Source of the DNA: JAFGJQ01 sp964586145
Lineage (GTDB): Bacteria; Planctomycetota; Phycisphaerae; UBA1845
Length of the DNA stretch: 64,000 bases
Reading direction: 5' to 3'
Assembly (NCBI GenBank): GCA_964586145.1
Contig: CAZPHH010000008.1
Span: 15,909 to 79,908, forward strand
Under the pieces are notes generated by a model. It was not told the DNA's origin. It did no database searches and saw only the letters and a program-made list of their open reading frames with translations. Positions 63,801-64,000 of the stretch are shown in pieces (within the stretch, counting starts at the first letter, position 1; every line of letters begins with the position of its first letter). The position numbers were made by a program, and so were the translations under genes.

Positions 63801-63855
63801 CCGCCCCGATGGCCAATCCCCACCCCCGCCGTACCCACCACTGCCGCCAAGCCAT
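60850..63855 (-). CDS. CHASE2-domain adenylate cyclase
   Basis: 1001 residues. A first membrane helix (about 14-33), then a large periplasmic CHASE2 sensor (about 40-610) that is longer than usual and seems to carry a helical insert; FVGYTATALGDIVNSPV closes it. Three further helices lie at about 620-700. The cyclase domain (about 735-910) has metal Asp residues in YFSDLQGF and FMGDGIFAYF, the purine Lys in SSKFMGD, Thr/Cys in YTCIGD, and the Asn/Arg pair in VNLAARLE, all typical of active class III adenylate cyclase. The C-terminal 60 residues are TPR-like. ATG at 63855 is the only strong start. The cyclase senses an unknown external signal. Confidence 0.94.
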   Translation of the reverse strand: MAWRQWWVRRGWGLAIGAAVTAAMILAYALGLFDRLSLALLDFGFRHVAHIDADPRIVMVDIDDPALERIGRWPWNRRDVADLIDALHECGAGIIAMDIVFAERQAPRLEHPSLSAASVVDPPTTILGDVSLDDAIHDDEELARAIQRAGNVYLAMFGKPAPPPRRASGVSPACETAPPVLEAVMDEGAVAAESVALAKSGTEAGRLFRELVDALIQDFALDGPALAAQTGVPIAVVERWLPRAKRLAAACHVHTVLEHKAAASFGEVLESALPGAGRDEQSFERAELRLAYGDFRSREAAVARYGPCGALGDVLSRVFGVSAPLSELGEAARGVALVTFEPDAIDGVLRHLTVVTRMGDRLVPHLGFAVACDLLRINLARTTVTPDGQSLEFVNQEGSRRWRVPIGPEGKTLIHWHVDPDNPSWDGSFTHVPAARVMEVPLNRRAIQANMDLLALTRARAVLLRFRDQPAAYADYARQIRARNALRREGLPVRDDLDVEINETERQTEAWLELTHREIEGLAPEDADEAAFFGEVRTLYQQWVAGDLVRDVEAKNTALQTRNETLAEELRAMLDGRVCFVGYTATALGDIVNSPVFQNMPGALAHANLLNTMLHDRFPRVSTRGTGVLVILLGGVLITLLTSRYGPGVSLLGVFVLMGLQLAISGAALRWRDYYVTGTVAALFTLFVSWAFITLFRQVVEQRTRRQIARSLARQTSPAIAAQIARGATEADFAPRPAEVTCYFSDLQGFTTLSEAIGPERTKEVLNRYLGTMSEVLLRHGGSSKFMGDGIFAYFNSPIWACPQHPQAGCEAALACRAALDRLKAAEAGGPNATEFGSLVMRAGIHTGAVFAGSYGSGERAEYTCIGDTVNLAARLEPANKVFGTTILVSEATYEAVDEDYVFRCLGRLQVKGKTRAVMVYELLGRSDQVDETLRQYAEAFAEAIFLFGQRRWEEALRALDNCARLREGDVALDLYESEIRRLRDDPPPPEWNRAIELTTK

Positions 63856-63950
63856 AACGCCCGCCCATCCTACGCCCCGGCTCCAGCCGTGAACAGACCT
63901 GCATTCGTCGGGCGGGCGACCGCGGAGCGCCGCGACGATGCGGATGCAGA

Positions 63951-63968
63951 AGCCCGTTGAAACGGGCT
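63951..63968. repeat. Palindromic REP-like element at the window edge
   Basis: AGCCCGTT and AACGGGCT form an 8-bp stem around GA. The flank CAGA before and CCGATTCGG after add to the repeat-like look. Such AGCCCGTTGAAACGGGCT elements recur in some planctomycete genomes (from memory); only one copy is in this window. Confidence 0.4.
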
Positions 63969-64000
63969 CCGATTCGGAGAGGGGAAGGTAATGCCGGCCT

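Overview
This window is one contig piece of a GC-rich bacterial genome that most likely belongs to the Planctomycetota (Phycisphaerae-like), and it is probably a draft or metagenome assembly because a run of 100 N lies at 1457-1556. The taxonomic pointers are indirect. They are a cluster of secreted beta-propeller proteins ending in dockerin-like calcium loops, a PEP-CTERM protein, a planctomycete-style pseudopilin, very large TPR proteins, and two intergenic short-repeat families. I found no tRNA, rRNA, CRISPR array, integrase or insertion sequence.

Layout. 1-1.7 kb: the 5' end of a secreted protein gene with a palindromic operator-like site, a lipoprotein gene, and a GGTCCCAC-type repeat array interrupted by the assembly gap. 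1.7-9.5 kb: housekeeping genes (metH, pgpA, a TMTC-like membrane TPR protein, a BtpA-family protein, O6-methylguanine-DNA methyltransferase). 9.5-15.5 kb: envelope genes (M16 protease, small lipoproteins, M48 protease, OprB-type porin followed by a 71-residue partner). 15.9-22.6 kb: a tsaD-larB-nnrD operon, and an isoleucyl-tRNA synthetase with altered signature motifs. 22.7-33.9 kb: a block of minus-strand secreted proteins (four with C-terminal dockerin-like domains, one PEP-CTERM, one pseudopilin) with one plus-strand membrane protein among them.

34.4-50.3 kb is the most unusual part. It is a tightly packed six-gene plus-strand operon built on the MoxR ATPase / DUF58 / BatA / vWA theme. 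It starts with a secreted protein whose protease-like and thioredoxin-like domains both look degenerate. It ends with a 2847-residue protein that joins a two-vWA membrane module to a roughly 1980-residue TPR solenoid. Four of the five junctions have gaps or overlaps of 4 nt or less. The arrangement suggests an ATPase-driven assembly or insertion machine acting on a large periplasmic scaffold.

50.8-54.3 kb is a phosphorelay operon: a receiver-PAS-histidine kinase followed by three response regulators, one with a shortened HDOD-like tail. 54.3-64 kb holds PhzF, a stand-alone HDOD protein, a NeuC-type epimerase, an NhaC-type antiporter, a GmhA-like isomerase, a SpoIIE phosphatase and a CHASE2 adenylate cyclase. 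Signalling genes therefore fill much of the right end. The window stops in a short palindromic repeat.
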